A stretch of 64,000 nucleotides of DNA from assembly GCF_001931675.1 (NCBI RefSeq), contig NZ_CP014839.1, forward strand, positions 3,782,001 through 3,846,000, read 5' to 3'. Position 1 is the first letter of the stretch. The number at the start of each line of letters is the position of its first letter. Origin of the DNA: Pandoraea thiooxydans (lineage in GTDB: Bacteria; Pseudomonadota; Gammaproteobacteria; Burkholderiales; Burkholderiaceae). Below are positions 43,158 through 53,709 of the stretch, in pieces. The position numbers and the translations under genes are program-made. Below the pieces are notes generated by a model. It saw only the letters and a program-made list of their open reading frames with translations. It was not told the DNA's origin and searched no databases.

Positions 43158-44516
43158 TCATGCGGTGCCGTCCCGGGCTCGCCGCAGCAGGCCGTAGACG
43201 TCATGCCTGGTGTCGAGCCGCCATAGTTCGGCGAGCAACCCGTGCGCATGCGACTCGCCGATGACCGGCGACGCCAGTTCCACAAATTTGTCGTTCAATT
43301 CACCGTCGCCAAGCGGCAACTCCCGATCGCCCTTGCGGTGCGGCTGCAAATGCGTGTGGCGGGTGCCGTCGCGCATGACGATCGTGATTCGCGCGGCGCG
43401 TGCGCCGGGAAAAGCGGCATCCAGTTCAGGATCGACCGCAACGCAGATGCGCTTCATCAACGCCCGCGTCGCTGCATCCTCCAGCCGCTGCGGCGTGTAG
43501 GCGAGCAAGCGCAAACTGCCGTGCGTCAGCGCCGACGCGACGACGTATTTCAGGCTGAAACGCGCTTCGTTCGGCGTTTTCGGTTCGTCATGACAGGCGA
43601 TTTCCAGTGCCGGCCGATAGGTCTGGACCTGGACGCCGGCAATCTCTTGCGCCGCGATGCGGTGTGCCTGCCGCAGCGCCAAAGCGCCGTCGACGGCGGC
43701 AAAGGTATGCCCGCAGCCGACGTGATTCTTCACCGTCAATCGGGCGATGTTGAACTCGCGCCCCAGACTCGCGCCGATCTGCGTCCAGTCGGCTGCTTCG
43801 CTCATGGCTCGCCCCAATCCCGACGCCCCGTCGAACACGTCCCGGCTGCCGGTGACGCCTTGCCGGGCAAGTTGCGCGGCAAGCAGGCCGGCTTCCGCCG
43901 CGCGGCCCGTATGCAGCGGCTTGGACATCGAATCCATGCGAAATGCCTGCTGAAGCCCCGCTGCGAACGTCGCCGCGGTCGCCAGCGCATTGACGTAACC
44001 GGCCTCGTCGAGCCCCAGAATGGCGCCGGCAGCCATGGCCGCACCCAGCGTGCCGACGGTGCCGCTGTTATGCCAATACCGATAATGCGAGCGGCCAAGC
44101 GCCACCCCGATGCGCGTGGAGGTTTCATAGCCGACGATCACGCCTTGCAGAAAGCGCTGCCCGCTTGCGCCGACCTCCTGCGCCGCGGCAAGCGCGGCCG
44201 CGATGGTCGCCGCGCCGGGGTGATACATCGCGTCGCGAAAACTGTCGTCGACTTCCGCCGCGTGAGCCGCCGCGCCATTGATCATGGCCGCCGCCCGGGG
44301 CGTGGCGGACCGGCCACCGAGCAGCTCGGCGCGGCCACGGTCCAAGCCGTCGGCCAACACTGTCTCGAGCATGGGGATCGGGGCCAGGCAAAGCCCCGGA
44401 AAGGCCGAGGCATACCAGTCGACCACCGCGCGCTTGGCGTGATGGAGGATCGCCTCGGGCGGTGAGGTCTGCGCAAACCGCGCAGCGTACCCGGCCAGAA
44501 TTTCGGTCACATACAT
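43158..44516 (-). CDS. MmgE/PrpD family protein
   Basis: 452 aa. The family's mostly helical domain is clear: VDWYASAFPGL, INGAAAHAAEVDDSFRDAMYHPGAATIAAALAAAQ (about residues 80-115), and TVKNHVGCGHTFAAVDGALAL. The PrpD group includes methylcitrate dehydratase and cis-aconitate decarboxylase, which act on tricarboxylates. Here it belongs to a CoA-ligase/TctABC operon, so a carboxylate dehydratase or decarboxylase of an uncommon acid is likely. Exact reaction unknown. Confidence 0.9.
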   Translation of the reverse strand: MYVTEILAGYAARFAQTSPPEAILHHAKRAVVDWYASAFPGLCLAPIPMLETVLADGLDRGRAELLGGRSATPRAAAMINGAAAHAAEVDDSFRDAMYHPGAATIAAALAAAQEVGASGQRFLQGVIVGYETSTRIGVALGRSHYRYWHNSGTVGTLGAAMAAGAILGLDEAGYVNALATAATFAAGLQQAFRMDSMSKPLHTGRAAEAGLLAAQLARQGVTGSRDVFDGASGLGRAMSEAADWTQIGASLGREFNIARLTVKNHVGCGHTFAAVDGALALRQAHRIAAQEIAGVQVQTYRPALEIACHDEPKTPNEARFSLKYVVASALTHGSLRLLAYTPQRLEDAATRALMKRICVAVDPELDAAFPGARAARITIVMRDGTRHTHLQPHRKGDRELPLGDGELNDKFVELASPVIGESHAHGLLAELWRLDTRHDVYGLLRRARDGTA

Positions 44517-44520
44517 GGCA

Positions 44521-45492
44521 TTACCCTCTTGCGAGCCCCGTCGATGGCGCGCCCAGCCACGCCAGCACTTGCCGGTTGATTAGCTCGGCACACTCGAATT
44601 GCACCCAGTGCCCGCTGTCCCGAACAATCTGCGTGGCGCGCACGCTTGGGTTCGAAAAAATACCGCCGATATCCGGCAGGCACACCGTGACGTCATGCTC
44701 GCCCCATATCAGGAAGACGTCGCACGCAATCCGGCTCATCTCGTCGGCCAACCGGGCGGAGCGCGAAATCTGCTTGCTGTGAAAGCGCGTCGCGGCACAA
44801 CTCTGAATATGAATGTTCAATGCCAACGCATCGATCTGTTGCGCGTCGTAGAGCATGTGCGCCCACAGGTTGTGGCGCATGCACTCGACAAACCCGCTCG
44901 CATCGCCCTGCTCGAGCGGGATGCGCCAGTCCTGCAGGCGCGCCCGTTCGCGTCTTGCGCCGCCGTGACCCGCGGGGCCGATAAGCAGCAAGCGCGAGAC
45001 CGATGGCCACCGTGCCGCCAAACCGGCGGCGACAAGCCCGCCAAACGAGAAGCCGGCCAGCGCGAATGGCGTGTGCGCTCCGATCAGGACGTCGAGTGCG
45101 GCGGCAGTTGCCTCGACGAGGTTTTCGAACGTCGGTTCGGCAAGACTATCCGAGTCGCCAAAACCCGGCAGGTCCGGCAGCAACACCGTGAACCGTTGCG
45201 CCAGGGCCTCGATGTTGCGCGCCCAATGCAGCCAGCAACCGTGCCCGCCATGAATCAGCACCAGCGGCGGACCATCGCCGAAGCGGCGCCAGGCCATCGT
45301 CCTGCCCCCGATGTCGACCCAATCGATGCGCGCCTTGCGCTGCAGATCGGCGAGCAACGGGTGCGCCAATACGCCCTCGCTTCCCAGTAAATCCTCCAGC
45401 ACGCGTTCGGCCGGCCGCAGCCCGCTATGGCGGGCAGGCATGCCCGGCGTGAGGCCGATCGTCGAAGTGTGGGTTGGCTCGTTGGAATTCAT
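44521..45492 (-). CDS. Alpha/beta hydrolase
   Basis: 323 aa. Alpha/beta hydrolase core: PPLVLIHGGHGCWLHWARNIEALAQRFTVLLPDLPGFGDSD (oxyanion HG motif), LAGFSFGGLVAAGLAARW with nucleophile Ser in GFSFGG, and a catalytic His near the end (DSGHWVQFECAELINRQV). An N-terminal extension of about 50 residues precedes the core. It lies four bases from the PrpD gene in the operon and may open an ester or lactone or act on a C-C bond. Confidence 0.88.
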   Translation of the reverse strand: MNSNEPTHTSTIGLTPGMPARHSGLRPAERVLEDLLGSEGVLAHPLLADLQRKARIDWVDIGGRTMAWRRFGDGPPLVLIHGGHGCWLHWARNIEALAQRFTVLLPDLPGFGDSDSLAEPTFENLVEATAAALDVLIGAHTPFALAGFSFGGLVAAGLAARWPSVSRLLLIGPAGHGGARRERARLQDWRIPLEQGDASGFVECMRHNLWAHMLYDAQQIDALALNIHIQSCAATRFHSKQISRSARLADEMSRIACDVFLIWGEHDVTVCLPDIGGIFSNPSVRATQIVRDSGHWVQFECAELINRQVLAWLGAPSTGLARG

Positions 45493-45543
45493 GACGGGTT
45501 TCGAGACGATGCGCGCGCTATTGAATCCGGCCGCCGCGCCCGA

Positions 45544-47628
45544 TCAGGACGCCAGCACGGCGATGCCGTCCACCGCGCGCACGCCTTGGCCCTCGGCAAG
45601 CACGATCACCGGATTGATTTCCGCTTCGAGCAGCCGCTCGCCCAACTGCGCCACCATGCGGGAGAATCCGACGATCGCGTCGACCAGCGCGTCGACGTCG
45701 GCCTTTGCGCTGCCACGGAAGCCATCCAGAAGCGGCCAGCTCTTGAGCTCGCGAACCATTGCGTACGCCTGCTCGCGGCCGATGCCGCCGGCCGGCGACA
45801 AAAGCCGCATCGTGGTGTCCTGCCAAAGCTCCGCCTCGGTCCCGCCGGCCCCCAGCAGAATTGCCGTACCGAGGGAATCACGGTGCATGCCGAGAATGAG
45901 CTCCGTGCCGCCCGACACCATCTCCTGCACCAGAAAGCGCGTTGGCCGAAAGCCCGCCCGTCGCGAGACCTCATCCGACATCGACGCCATGCGGTCGGGA
46001 ATGTCATCGGCGCTCAGATTCAGGGCCACGCCCCCGACGTCGCTCTTGTGCGAGGTCTGCGAGGCCAGCACCTTCAGGGCGATGCGCCCGCCCATGGTGC
46101 GGGCCGCGGCGACGGCTTCGCGTGCATCCGAGACGATCGCCTCGCGCGGCGCCAAAATACCGAATCCGGCAAACAACGCCTTGGCCTGCGCTTCGTCCAG
46201 CGCACCCTCGGTCGATGCGTCGACCCGTACCGCGGGCCCCGTCGGCTCGTCGCGCGGTTCGCTCCAGCCCGCCACGCGGCAAAGCGCATCGAGGGCGGCA
46301 ACGCAGCCTTCGGCGGTCGTGAATGCGGGAACGCCTCGGCTGTTGAGCAATGCCTGGATGTGCGGCGCATGGGGGCTGACATAGGCCAGCACCGGCTTGC
46401 CGGACGCATCCAGACAATCCTGAATCGCTCCGACCACCAGCTCGGGCATGGCCAGCGCCGACGACCCGATGATGCTGATCAATGCGTCGTAGCTGTCGCT
46501 CTGCAACAGCGTTCTGATCGCGCCACGCAGCAAATCGGGGCGAAGCCCTGCCAGCGTCACATCGATCGGGTTTCTGTCCAGCACGGTATGCTCGCCGCTT
46601 TGCAGCGCGCGCAATCCCTGCGCGGTGAGTTCATCCGGCGCCGGCGTCTGGAATCCGGCCACGCCCAGAGCATCGGACACCAGTGTGCCAGCGCCCCCGG
46701 TGGAGGTCAGGATCGCCACCCGCTTGCCACGCAATGCGCGCTGCGTCACGAGCGTCGCCGCGACATCGAGCAGATCGTCGAAGCTGCCGGCGCGGACGAT
46801 CCCGACCTGCTTGAACAGTGCGTCGTACATGCGGTCCGCCCCGGCCAGCGCCCCCGTATGCGAGACCGCGGCCTGCGCGCCCGCCTCGGAACGGCCAATC
46901 TTGAAGGCAACGATGGGTTTGCCCGCACGGGCGGCCCGTAGAGCCGCCTCACGAAACTTGGCGGGGTTGCGCACGGCCTCGACGTAGAGTGCGATGACCT
47001 TCGTCGCCTCGTCGTCGACCAACCGATCGACAAAATCCGCCAGCTCCAGGTCGGCCTCGTTGCTCGTCGAGATGAGCTTCGACAGGCCGATACCCCGGGC
47101 AGCCGCGCGCGACAGATAGGCGCCGAGAATTCCGCCGCTTTGCGAGACCACGCCGATCGAACCCGCCGCGAGATGATCCATTTCCAGCGCACCGCTGGCG
47201 GACAGGACGATGTTATCGGTCAGATTCACCAGGCCGATCGTATTGGGCCCGAGAATCCGCATTGGCCCGGCCGCCTCCAGCAGTTCCTGCTGGCGCCGTG
47301 CGCCATCGCCACCGGACTCCGCGTAGCCGCTGGCCAGCACGATGGCCGCGGCAGTGCCACGACGGGCCAGCTCGCGCACCGCCTGCGTCGCGCGCTCGGG
47401 TCCCAGCAGCACCAGCCCGACGTCCGGCACGGCAGGCAGCGCGTCGACGCCCGGATAGCAGGTCAGATCGCCGATCCGGTCGACCTTCGGATTGACCGGG
47501 TAGATATCGCCGGCAAAGCGATGCTTGACCAGATAGGAAACGGGTCGCCCCGCCGTCTTGCCGGCATCGGCCGACGCGCCGATGATGGCCACGCTGCGTG
47601 GTTTGAGCAAACGGCAAATCGCATCCAT
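45544..47628 (-). CDS. Acyl-CoA synthetase, NDP-forming type (acetate-CoA ligase family)
   Basis: 694 aa from the ATG giving MDAICRLLKPRSVAIIGAS. Domains in order: CoA-binding Rossmann (1-130), succinyl-CoA-ligase-like with phospho-His in AVSHTGALAG (about residue 255), and a C-terminal ATP-grasp (about 480-694). The fused architecture resembles ADP-forming acetyl-CoA and pimeloyl/aryl-acid CoA synthetases. It should activate the imported acid as its CoA thioester using ATP. Followed by a hydrolase gene 51 bp away. Confidence 0.92.
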   Translation of the reverse strand: MDAICRLLKPRSVAIIGASADAGKTAGRPVSYLVKHRFAGDIYPVNPKVDRIGDLTCYPGVDALPAVPDVGLVLLGPERATQAVRELARRGTAAAIVLASGYAESGGDGARRQQELLEAAGPMRILGPNTIGLVNLTDNIVLSASGALEMDHLAAGSIGVVSQSGGILGAYLSRAAARGIGLSKLISTSNEADLELADFVDRLVDDEATKVIALYVEAVRNPAKFREAALRAARAGKPIVAFKIGRSEAGAQAAVSHTGALAGADRMYDALFKQVGIVRAGSFDDLLDVAATLVTQRALRGKRVAILTSTGGAGTLVSDALGVAGFQTPAPDELTAQGLRALQSGEHTVLDRNPIDVTLAGLRPDLLRGAIRTLLQSDSYDALISIIGSSALAMPELVVGAIQDCLDASGKPVLAYVSPHAPHIQALLNSRGVPAFTTAEGCVAALDALCRVAGWSEPRDEPTGPAVRVDASTEGALDEAQAKALFAGFGILAPREAIVSDAREAVAAARTMGGRIALKVLASQTSHKSDVGGVALNLSADDIPDRMASMSDEVSRRAGFRPTRFLVQEMVSGGTELILGMHRDSLGTAILLGAGGTEAELWQDTTMRLLSPAGGIGREQAYAMVRELKSWPLLDGFRGSAKADVDALVDAIVGFSRMVAQLGERLLEAEINPVIVLAEGQGVRAVDGIAVLAS

Positions 47629-47635
47629 ATGACTT

Positions 47636-48427
47636 TTATTCCTTCGTTGCGGTTTTGTCGAGAAACGCTCGCACCGCATCGTGATGTTCGGTACTCGTGT
47701 AGCAAATGCCCTGCGCCTGGCTGCCTTGCGCGAAGATCTGCTGCGCGGTGGATTCGTAAGACTGATTGACGATGCCCTTGGCCAGCGCCAGGGCGGTGGG
47801 CGAGGCCGTGCTCAGCTCGGCGGCCCACGCCTGGGCATCGGCCAGCAGTGTCGCCGCGGCACTCACGCGATCGACGATGCCCAGCTCGAGCGCTTCGCCG
47901 CAAGGCACCTTGCGCCCCGTGAAAATCAACGCCTTGGCCTTGGCAAGGCCGACCCGACGGGGCAGGAAATACATCCCGCCGCCATCGGGAATGATGCCGC
48001 GAAGCACGTACGACCACGCAAAACTCGCATACTCGCTGGCGATGACGAAATCGCACGCGAGCGCCGTATCGGCACCCAGGCCCGATGCCGCGCCGTTGAC
48101 CGCCGCAATGGTCGGCTTGGGCATGGTGTGCAGCAGGGCCTGCACGCGATGCACGCGCTGCTGCCGGTGCCAACCGTTGAAAGCGACCTCCCCGGCTGGC
48201 GCGCTCATGCGCCGTTGCATGCCGGCGATGTCGCCGCCGGCACAGAAAGCCTTGCCGGCGCCGGTCAGCACGAGCGCGCGAATCGATTTATCCGCGGCAA
48301 CGGCTTCGAGCGCATCGATGAATTCGCTGCGCATCTCGTCGCTCATCGCGTTGCGCTTTTCCGCGCGGTTGAACGTGATGGTGGCGATCGACGATTCGCA
48401 CCGGTAATCGATCAATTCATAATTCAT
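47636..48427 (-). CDS. Enoyl-CoA hydratase/isomerase family protein
   Basis: 263 aa from the ATG with GGAG six bases upstream. Crotonase motifs: ATITFNRAEKRNAMSDEM (residues 13-30), AFCAGGDIAGM (oxyanion hole), PTIAAVNGAASGLGADTALACDFVIAS. Of the two glutamates used by classical hydratases, a matching one in the first catalytic position is not obvious, so a hydrolase, isomerase or lyase role cannot be excluded. Seven bases before the CoA ligase gene. Confidence 0.9.
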   Translation of the reverse strand: MNYELIDYRCESSIATITFNRAEKRNAMSDEMRSEFIDALEAVAADKSIRALVLTGAGKAFCAGGDIAGMQRRMSAPAGEVAFNGWHRQQRVHRVQALLHTMPKPTIAAVNGAASGLGADTALACDFVIASEYASFAWSYVLRGIIPDGGGMYFLPRRVGLAKAKALIFTGRKVPCGEALELGIVDRVSAAATLLADAQAWAAELSTASPTALALAKGIVNQSYESTAQQIFAQGSQAQGICYTSTEHHDAVRAFLDKTATKE

Positions 48428-48451
48428 TGGGTGCTCCACGGCCGACGGACC

Positions 48452-49429
48452 TCAGTTGACTTCGATGTGGTTCTCGACCACCACTTTCTGCCAGAGCTTT
48501 TCCTGAGCGTGCACGAAAGTGTCGAGTGCTTGCGGGCCGGTTGCCGTAATGTTCAAGCCTTCATGCTTGATTCTCTCGGCGAACTCGGGCGTGTGCGCCG
48601 CCTGCACCACTGCGGCGTGCAATTTTTCGATCACCGCCGGCGGCGTGCCGGCCGGGGCGAACAATCCGTACCAGCTCTCCAGCGAGTAGCCTGGAACCGT
48701 TTGGCCGATAGTCGGCACGCCCGGGAATGCGGGAGACGGCTCAGGGCCGGTCACGGCCAGCGCGCGCAGCTTTCCCGACTTGACGAGGTTGGAGACGGCC
48801 GCCGCCGTGCCGAACATGATTTGCACCTGCCCGCCCAGGACGTCGGTCAACGCCGGACCCGCGCCCTTGAACGGCACTTGGGTCATCTTGATCTTGGCCA
48901 GGTTATCGAGCAGCTCGCCCGCGAGATCGGCGGACGTCCCGATTCCCTGCGTCGCAAACGTCACTTTGCCGGGGTTGGCTTTGGCGGCATCGATGATGTC
49001 CTTGACCGACTTGAATGGGCTGTTGGCCGGCACGACCAGCACGTTGGGCCCGCGTGCGATCAGCGAGATCGCGGCGAAGCCCTTGTCGGTCGAGTACGGC
49101 AGGTTGCGATGCAGGCTCGGATTGACGACGAACGCGAAGGTATGCATTACCAGCGTGTAGCCGTCCGGCTTGCTATGAGCGACCTGCGTGGCGCCGATGA
49201 TCGTGCCCGCGCCGGGACGGTTGTCGACCACCACCGGCTGGCCGAGCACATGCGACATGCCCACGCCCAGTGCGCGCGACACGAGATCGGTGCCGCCGCC
49301 TGGCGAAAACGGCACCACGATATGAACCGGCTGGTCCGGAAACGCCGCCATGGCGGTGCCGCCGGTGACGGCGGAAAAGAGGGCGATGGCACAGAATCGC
49401 GCCAGTGGCACGCGAAGCGCAGCGAACAT
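48452..49429 (-). CDS. Bug-family tripartite tricarboxylate transporter substrate-binding protein
   Basis: 325 aa from the ATG preceded by AAGGAGACAGAC. Signal peptide residues 1-28. Bug motifs: FPDQPVHIVVPFSPGGGTDLVSRALGVGMSHVLGQPVVVDNRPGAGTIIGATQVAHSKPDGYTL, and VPFKGAGPALTDVLGGQVQIMFG. It captures the acid in the periplasm for TctAB, encoded at the far end of the same operon. First gene of that operon; an IclR gene is divergent. Confidence 0.94.
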   Translation of the reverse strand: MFAALRVPLARFCAIALFSAVTGGTAMAAFPDQPVHIVVPFSPGGGTDLVSRALGVGMSHVLGQPVVVDNRPGAGTIIGATQVAHSKPDGYTLVMHTFAFVVNPSLHRNLPYSTDKGFAAISLIARGPNVLVVPANSPFKSVKDIIDAAKANPGKVTFATQGIGTSADLAGELLDNLAKIKMTQVPFKGAGPALTDVLGGQVQIMFGTAAAVSNLVKSGKLRALAVTGPEPSPAFPGVPTIGQTVPGYSLESWYGLFAPAGTPPAVIEKLHAAVVQAAHTPEFAERIKHEGLNITATGPQALDTFVHAQEKLWQKVVVENHIEVN

Positions 49430-49836
49430 GTCTGTCTCCTTGAATGTTATTGAACCTTCCGCACCACGAACCCGCGGAGTTCCGGAAGATGGGCCCATTG
49501 GGTAGTCGAACAGGGCACTGCCAGTCTAGGGCGAAGGTGGTTTTCGCCAAACAAGTCATTTCCACTCTTTGAAAATAAAGCCGGCAAAGCCCCGTAAATC
49601 GGCTATCTTTGTGTTTCGCCCCGGGTTCGGAAACGCCGCCGAAAAGCCATCGTGCAGCGTTGACTTCGTCCCGGACCGTACTTGTCACAAGGGATTGCAG
49701 CGCAACATGGCTATCGTGTGCCACGCGGAATCGCTCGCTGGCGACGAGCGACGTCGCGGGCATCATGGCTATCGCCAGGCCGGCAATAATGTTTCAATAA
49801 ATGGAATTTCTTTTCGGGCGCCAGGACCCTATCCAC
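49430..49836. other. Intergenic region between Bug operon and IclR gene
   Basis: 407 bp of divergent promoter space. Visible dyads include CTTCCG ... CGGAAG around 49456-49490 and ATTTCC/GAAAAT near 49557-49575, either of which could be an IclR operator. A short in-frame ATG at 49801 may extend the IclR gene. No other gene was supported. Confidence 0.5.
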
Positions 49837-50631
49837 ATGCCGTCGACATTCATCGAAAAGCCCGGCCGGTCTCCCGTCAATCGTTCACTCGAGCGTGGCA
49901 TAGAGATCCTCAGGGCATTTCGCCCAGGCTCCGAAGTACTCGGCAATGGCGAGCTGGCCGAGCGCACCGGACTGTCGCGTTCGACGGTGACCCGGTTGAC
50001 GCAAACGCTCGTCGCCGCCGGTTATCTGCAGTCGGACCGCGCGGCCCGTGCGTTCCGTCTGGCGCCGGCGGTGCTGAGCCTGGCGCATGCGATGAAATCC
50101 GGTTCGAGCCTGTTGAAGATCGCCGCACCCATGATGCGGGCGCTGGCCGAGAGCCAGCGAATCAACGTCGGCCTGGCGGCGCCGGATCGCGACGAGATGG
50201 TTTATCTGGAATCGATACGCTATAGCCGGCGGGTGGCCCTGCGTAACGTGGTGTCCGGACAGCGCGTGCCGATGGAGCTCACCTCGCTGGGGCGCGCGTA
50301 TCTGGCGACCCTGCCGGAATCCGAGCGCAAAACGCTCTTCGCTTTCTTCAAGCGCAAACGGGGTACGCAGTGGCCGCAAATTGCCCTGGCTATCAAGGCG
50401 TCGATCCAGCAAGTCGCGATTCGAAGGTATTGCGCGGTCTCCTGGCAACCGGAAGTCGTCGCGGTGGCCACCCCGTTGCGCGCCTTCGGCGCGACCTACG
50501 CGCTCAACGTGAGCACGTCCAGCGGCGAGGCGCCGCAACTGGTCGCCGAGCATCTGGCACCCCATCTGCTGAGTCTGCTGCGTGAAATACAGCACGCTGT
50601 CGAACTCGAGCAATCGGGGGACGTGCTTTGA
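49837..50631 (+). CDS. IclR-family transcriptional regulator
   Basis: 264 aa from the ATG at 49837; an ATG twelve codons upstream lacks a ribosome site. Winged helix residues 15-80 (SPVNRSLERGIEILRAFRPGSEVLGNGELAERTGLSRSTVTRLTQTLVAAGYL), then the GAF-like effector domain (LAAPDRDEMVYLESI; LGRAYLATL). It is divergent from the seven-gene TctABC/CoA-ligase operon, which it very probably controls in response to the imported acid. Confidence 0.92.
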   Translation: MPSTFIEKPGRSPVNRSLERGIEILRAFRPGSEVLGNGELAERTGLSRSTVTRLTQTLVAAGYLQSDRAARAFRLAPAVLSLAHAMKSGSSLLKIAAPMMRALAESQRINVGLAAPDRDEMVYLESIRYSRRVALRNVVSGQRVPMELTSLGRAYLATLPESERKTLFAFFKRKRGTQWPQIALAIKASIQQVAIRRYCAVSWQPEVVAVATPLRAFGATYALNVSTSSGEAPQLVAEHLAPHLLSLLREIQHAVELEQSGDVL

Positions 50632-50720
50632 TGGCTCGCCAATGTGCGGTTTTCGCAACATGCGGGCGAGTGGCGTGCCAACGAGAATGGAGCGCGCACC
50701 AGTGCGCCAGGATACCGCGC

Positions 50721-50726
50721 TATACT
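50721..50726 (+). promoter_or_regulatory. -10 element of the trpS leader promoter
   Basis: TATACT, one mismatch to the consensus. The expected start point, 7 nt after its end, coincides with the A of the leader-peptide ATG. A matching -35 is weak. Confidence 0.5.
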
Positions 50727-50732
50727 CACCCC

Positions 50733-50783
50733 ATGGACAACAAACCAACCACGCTCGATCTGCATCGTTGGTGGCGCGCCTGA
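50733..50783 (+). CDS. Tryptophan leader peptide (attenuation) upstream of trpS
   Basis: Sixteen codons: MDNKPTTLDLHRWWRA then TGA. Two adjacent Trp codons stand near the end, the hallmark of trp leader peptides. The -10 hexamer TATACT ends six bases before the ATG, so the message may be leaderless; there is no Shine-Dalgarno. A terminator hairpin follows 39 bp later and trpS begins at 50898. Translation stalling at the Trp codons would favour read-through when tryptophanyl-tRNA is scarce. Confidence 0.82.
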   Translation: MDNKPTTLDLHRWWRA

Positions 50784-51914
<1,131 letters not shown>

Positions 51915-52180
51915 TCGACGGTTCAATCGCCTTGCGCGCCGCTGTACCGGCTGCCGCGGCGAGTTGCGCGCCGGGCACCTCACTGTCACACCCGGCGTCG
52001 TAGCGTGCGCCGTGCGTCGCGTTCGCGGACCACCTGCGCTGGCGTGATTGATATGTCCAATTCCGACATCCGCATTGCGCTCGCGACGTCGCTGACAGGC
52101 ACATCAGACCTGTGGCAGCGGCGATACTCAGGATATGCCGCGACTTTCCGACATCGCCTTCGACCGACACGGGCAGGACA

Positions 52181-53041
52181 TCAATCAGCGCTTGCCTGGA
52201 GCACGTTACCTTCCAGGGTGACGGCTTGCACCCCATATCGCTGCTTTTCTCTTCGATCGATTGCCGACGCCAATTGCGACAGCGCAATGTTTATCAGCAT
52301 AAATGCAATCGCGGCGATCCCTTGGGCCTGCAGCAGCGAGCGGCTGTAATATGCACCGAGCACCGTCGCCGCGCGAAGCAGGTCGAAATAACCGCCAAGA
52401 ACGAACGCCAATGTCGTGCCCTTGAAAACAATCACCATCTGACTCACGAGCGCCGGACTCATCATGCGCAGTGCTTGCGGCAGAAGAATCAGCCACATGC
52501 TCTGGAAACCGGAAAACCCGAGTGCGGCTGCGGCTTCCGACTCGCCACGGGGCAAGGCCTGGACACCGGCGCGCACCAGGTCGCCGACCACGGCGGTGCT
52601 GTAGAGCGACAGCGTGATGACCAGAAACCAGAAATCCGGAAGAGACAATCCCCACGAGGGAAGGGCCAGAGAGGTGAAGAACAGCAGCAGCAGCACCGGA
52701 ATGCCATTGAATACGTCCGTGAACACACGGCAGGGATATCGAACCAATTTTCGCTTCGATAAAAGCCCCCACCCCAGGAAACATCCCAAGATCATGGACA
52801 GCAGCATACCCACGACCGCCGCTCGCACATTGTTCAGCAGACCGAGGCCCAGTTGCCGCCAGACACCCCACTGGCCGAATGGACTCCATGCGGCCGCGTC
52901 GAACGCGCCATTCTTGTCCAATGTGCGCATGACGATATACGTGACACCAGCAAGAATCGTCCACGAAACCATCTCGAACAGGCGATTGCGGCGTCTGCCC
53001 CGAGGACCGGGGACCTCGAATAATAGCGTTGTTGTATTCAT
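52181..53041 (-). CDS. Polar amino acid ABC transporter permease
   Basis: 286 aa from the ATG giving MNTTTLLFEVPG. Five or six membrane segments, with a His/Glu/Arg-type permease core including AVVGDLVRAGVQALPRGESEAAAALGFSGFQSMWLILLPQALRMMSPALVSQMVIVFKGTTLAFVLGG, the EAA loop of the HisM/GlnP family. The first 40 residues are soluble and polar. It overlaps the other permease gene by four bases. Confidence 0.92.
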   Translation of the reverse strand: MNTTTLLFEVPGPRGRRRNRLFEMVSWTILAGVTYIVMRTLDKNGAFDAAAWSPFGQWGVWRQLGLGLLNNVRAAVVGMLLSMILGCFLGWGLLSKRKLVRYPCRVFTDVFNGIPVLLLLFFTSLALPSWGLSLPDFWFLVITLSLYSTAVVGDLVRAGVQALPRGESEAAAALGFSGFQSMWLILLPQALRMMSPALVSQMVIVFKGTTLAFVLGGYFDLLRAATVLGAYYSRSLLQAQGIAAIAFMLINIALSQLASAIDRREKQRYGVQAVTLEGNVLQASAD

Positions 53042-53682
53042 TTGCTGAAAACCACTCCGTATTCCAGAAACGCCACGAAGCGCTTGAGCACGAGGCACAC
53101 GACGACATAGGCAACGGCTGCGCCGCCAAGTACCGCGAATGCCTGAACCTCCTCGATTGCGATCTTGTCCGCAACGAAAGTCAATTCGGCGACCCCGACG
53201 ATTGCGGCCACCGAACTGTTCTTGACGAGCAGGATCAATACGTTACCCAACGGTTGAACGACCGCGGCAAAAGCTTGCGGAAGAACGAGATGGCGTATCG
53301 TGCCAAACGGACCGAACCCCAACGAGCGGCTTGCTTCCAGTTCGCCCACTGCCACCGCGTTCATGCCGGACCTGAGCGTCTCGCAAACGAATGCTGCGTG
53401 ATACGTAACGAGCACGATCGCAGCCGAAGTAAACAACGGGAAGACAATGCCAAGCAGCGGGAGTCCGAATATGAACAACACCATCTGAACCGGGATGGGA
53501 ATATTGCGAAAAACCACGATATAGCCCGCGGCCACCACCCGCACGGTGCGAATGGGGCTCACGTGCATGATCACCAGTACGGTACCCAGGACCATGGCGC
53601 CGATCCAGCCCAGCGCCACGAGTCCCAGCGTAAACTCGATACCCCATGCGAATTCACCTGAGTGAACAAATAGAACCGACAT
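53038..53682 (-). CDS. Polar amino acid ABC transporter permease
   Basis: 214 aa from the ATG giving MSVLFVHSGEFAWG; an upstream TTG would add four residues. HisM/GlnP family: FVCETLRSGMNAVAVGELEASRSLGFGPFGTIRHLVLPQAFAAVVQPLGNVLILLVKNSSVAAIVGVAEL carries the EAA loop. Pairs with the adjacent permease. Lower GC than typical for this window. Confidence 0.92.
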   Translation of the reverse strand: MSVLFVHSGEFAWGIEFTLGLVALGWIGAMVLGTVLVIMHVSPIRTVRVVAAGYIVVFRNIPIPVQMVLFIFGLPLLGIVFPLFTSAAIVLVTYHAAFVCETLRSGMNAVAVGELEASRSLGFGPFGTIRHLVLPQAFAAVVQPLGNVLILLVKNSSVAAIVGVAELTFVADKIAIEEVQAFAVLGGAAVAYVVVCLVLKRFVAFLEYGVVFSK

Positions 53683-53709
53683 AAATTGACCCAATGACCG
53701 TGGATTTCC

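Noticed and set aside
47681-49453. 590-codon plus-strand frame opposite the hydratase and Bug genes
   Set aside because: Runs across two well-defined minus-strand genes and their boundary; no motif, no ribosome site.
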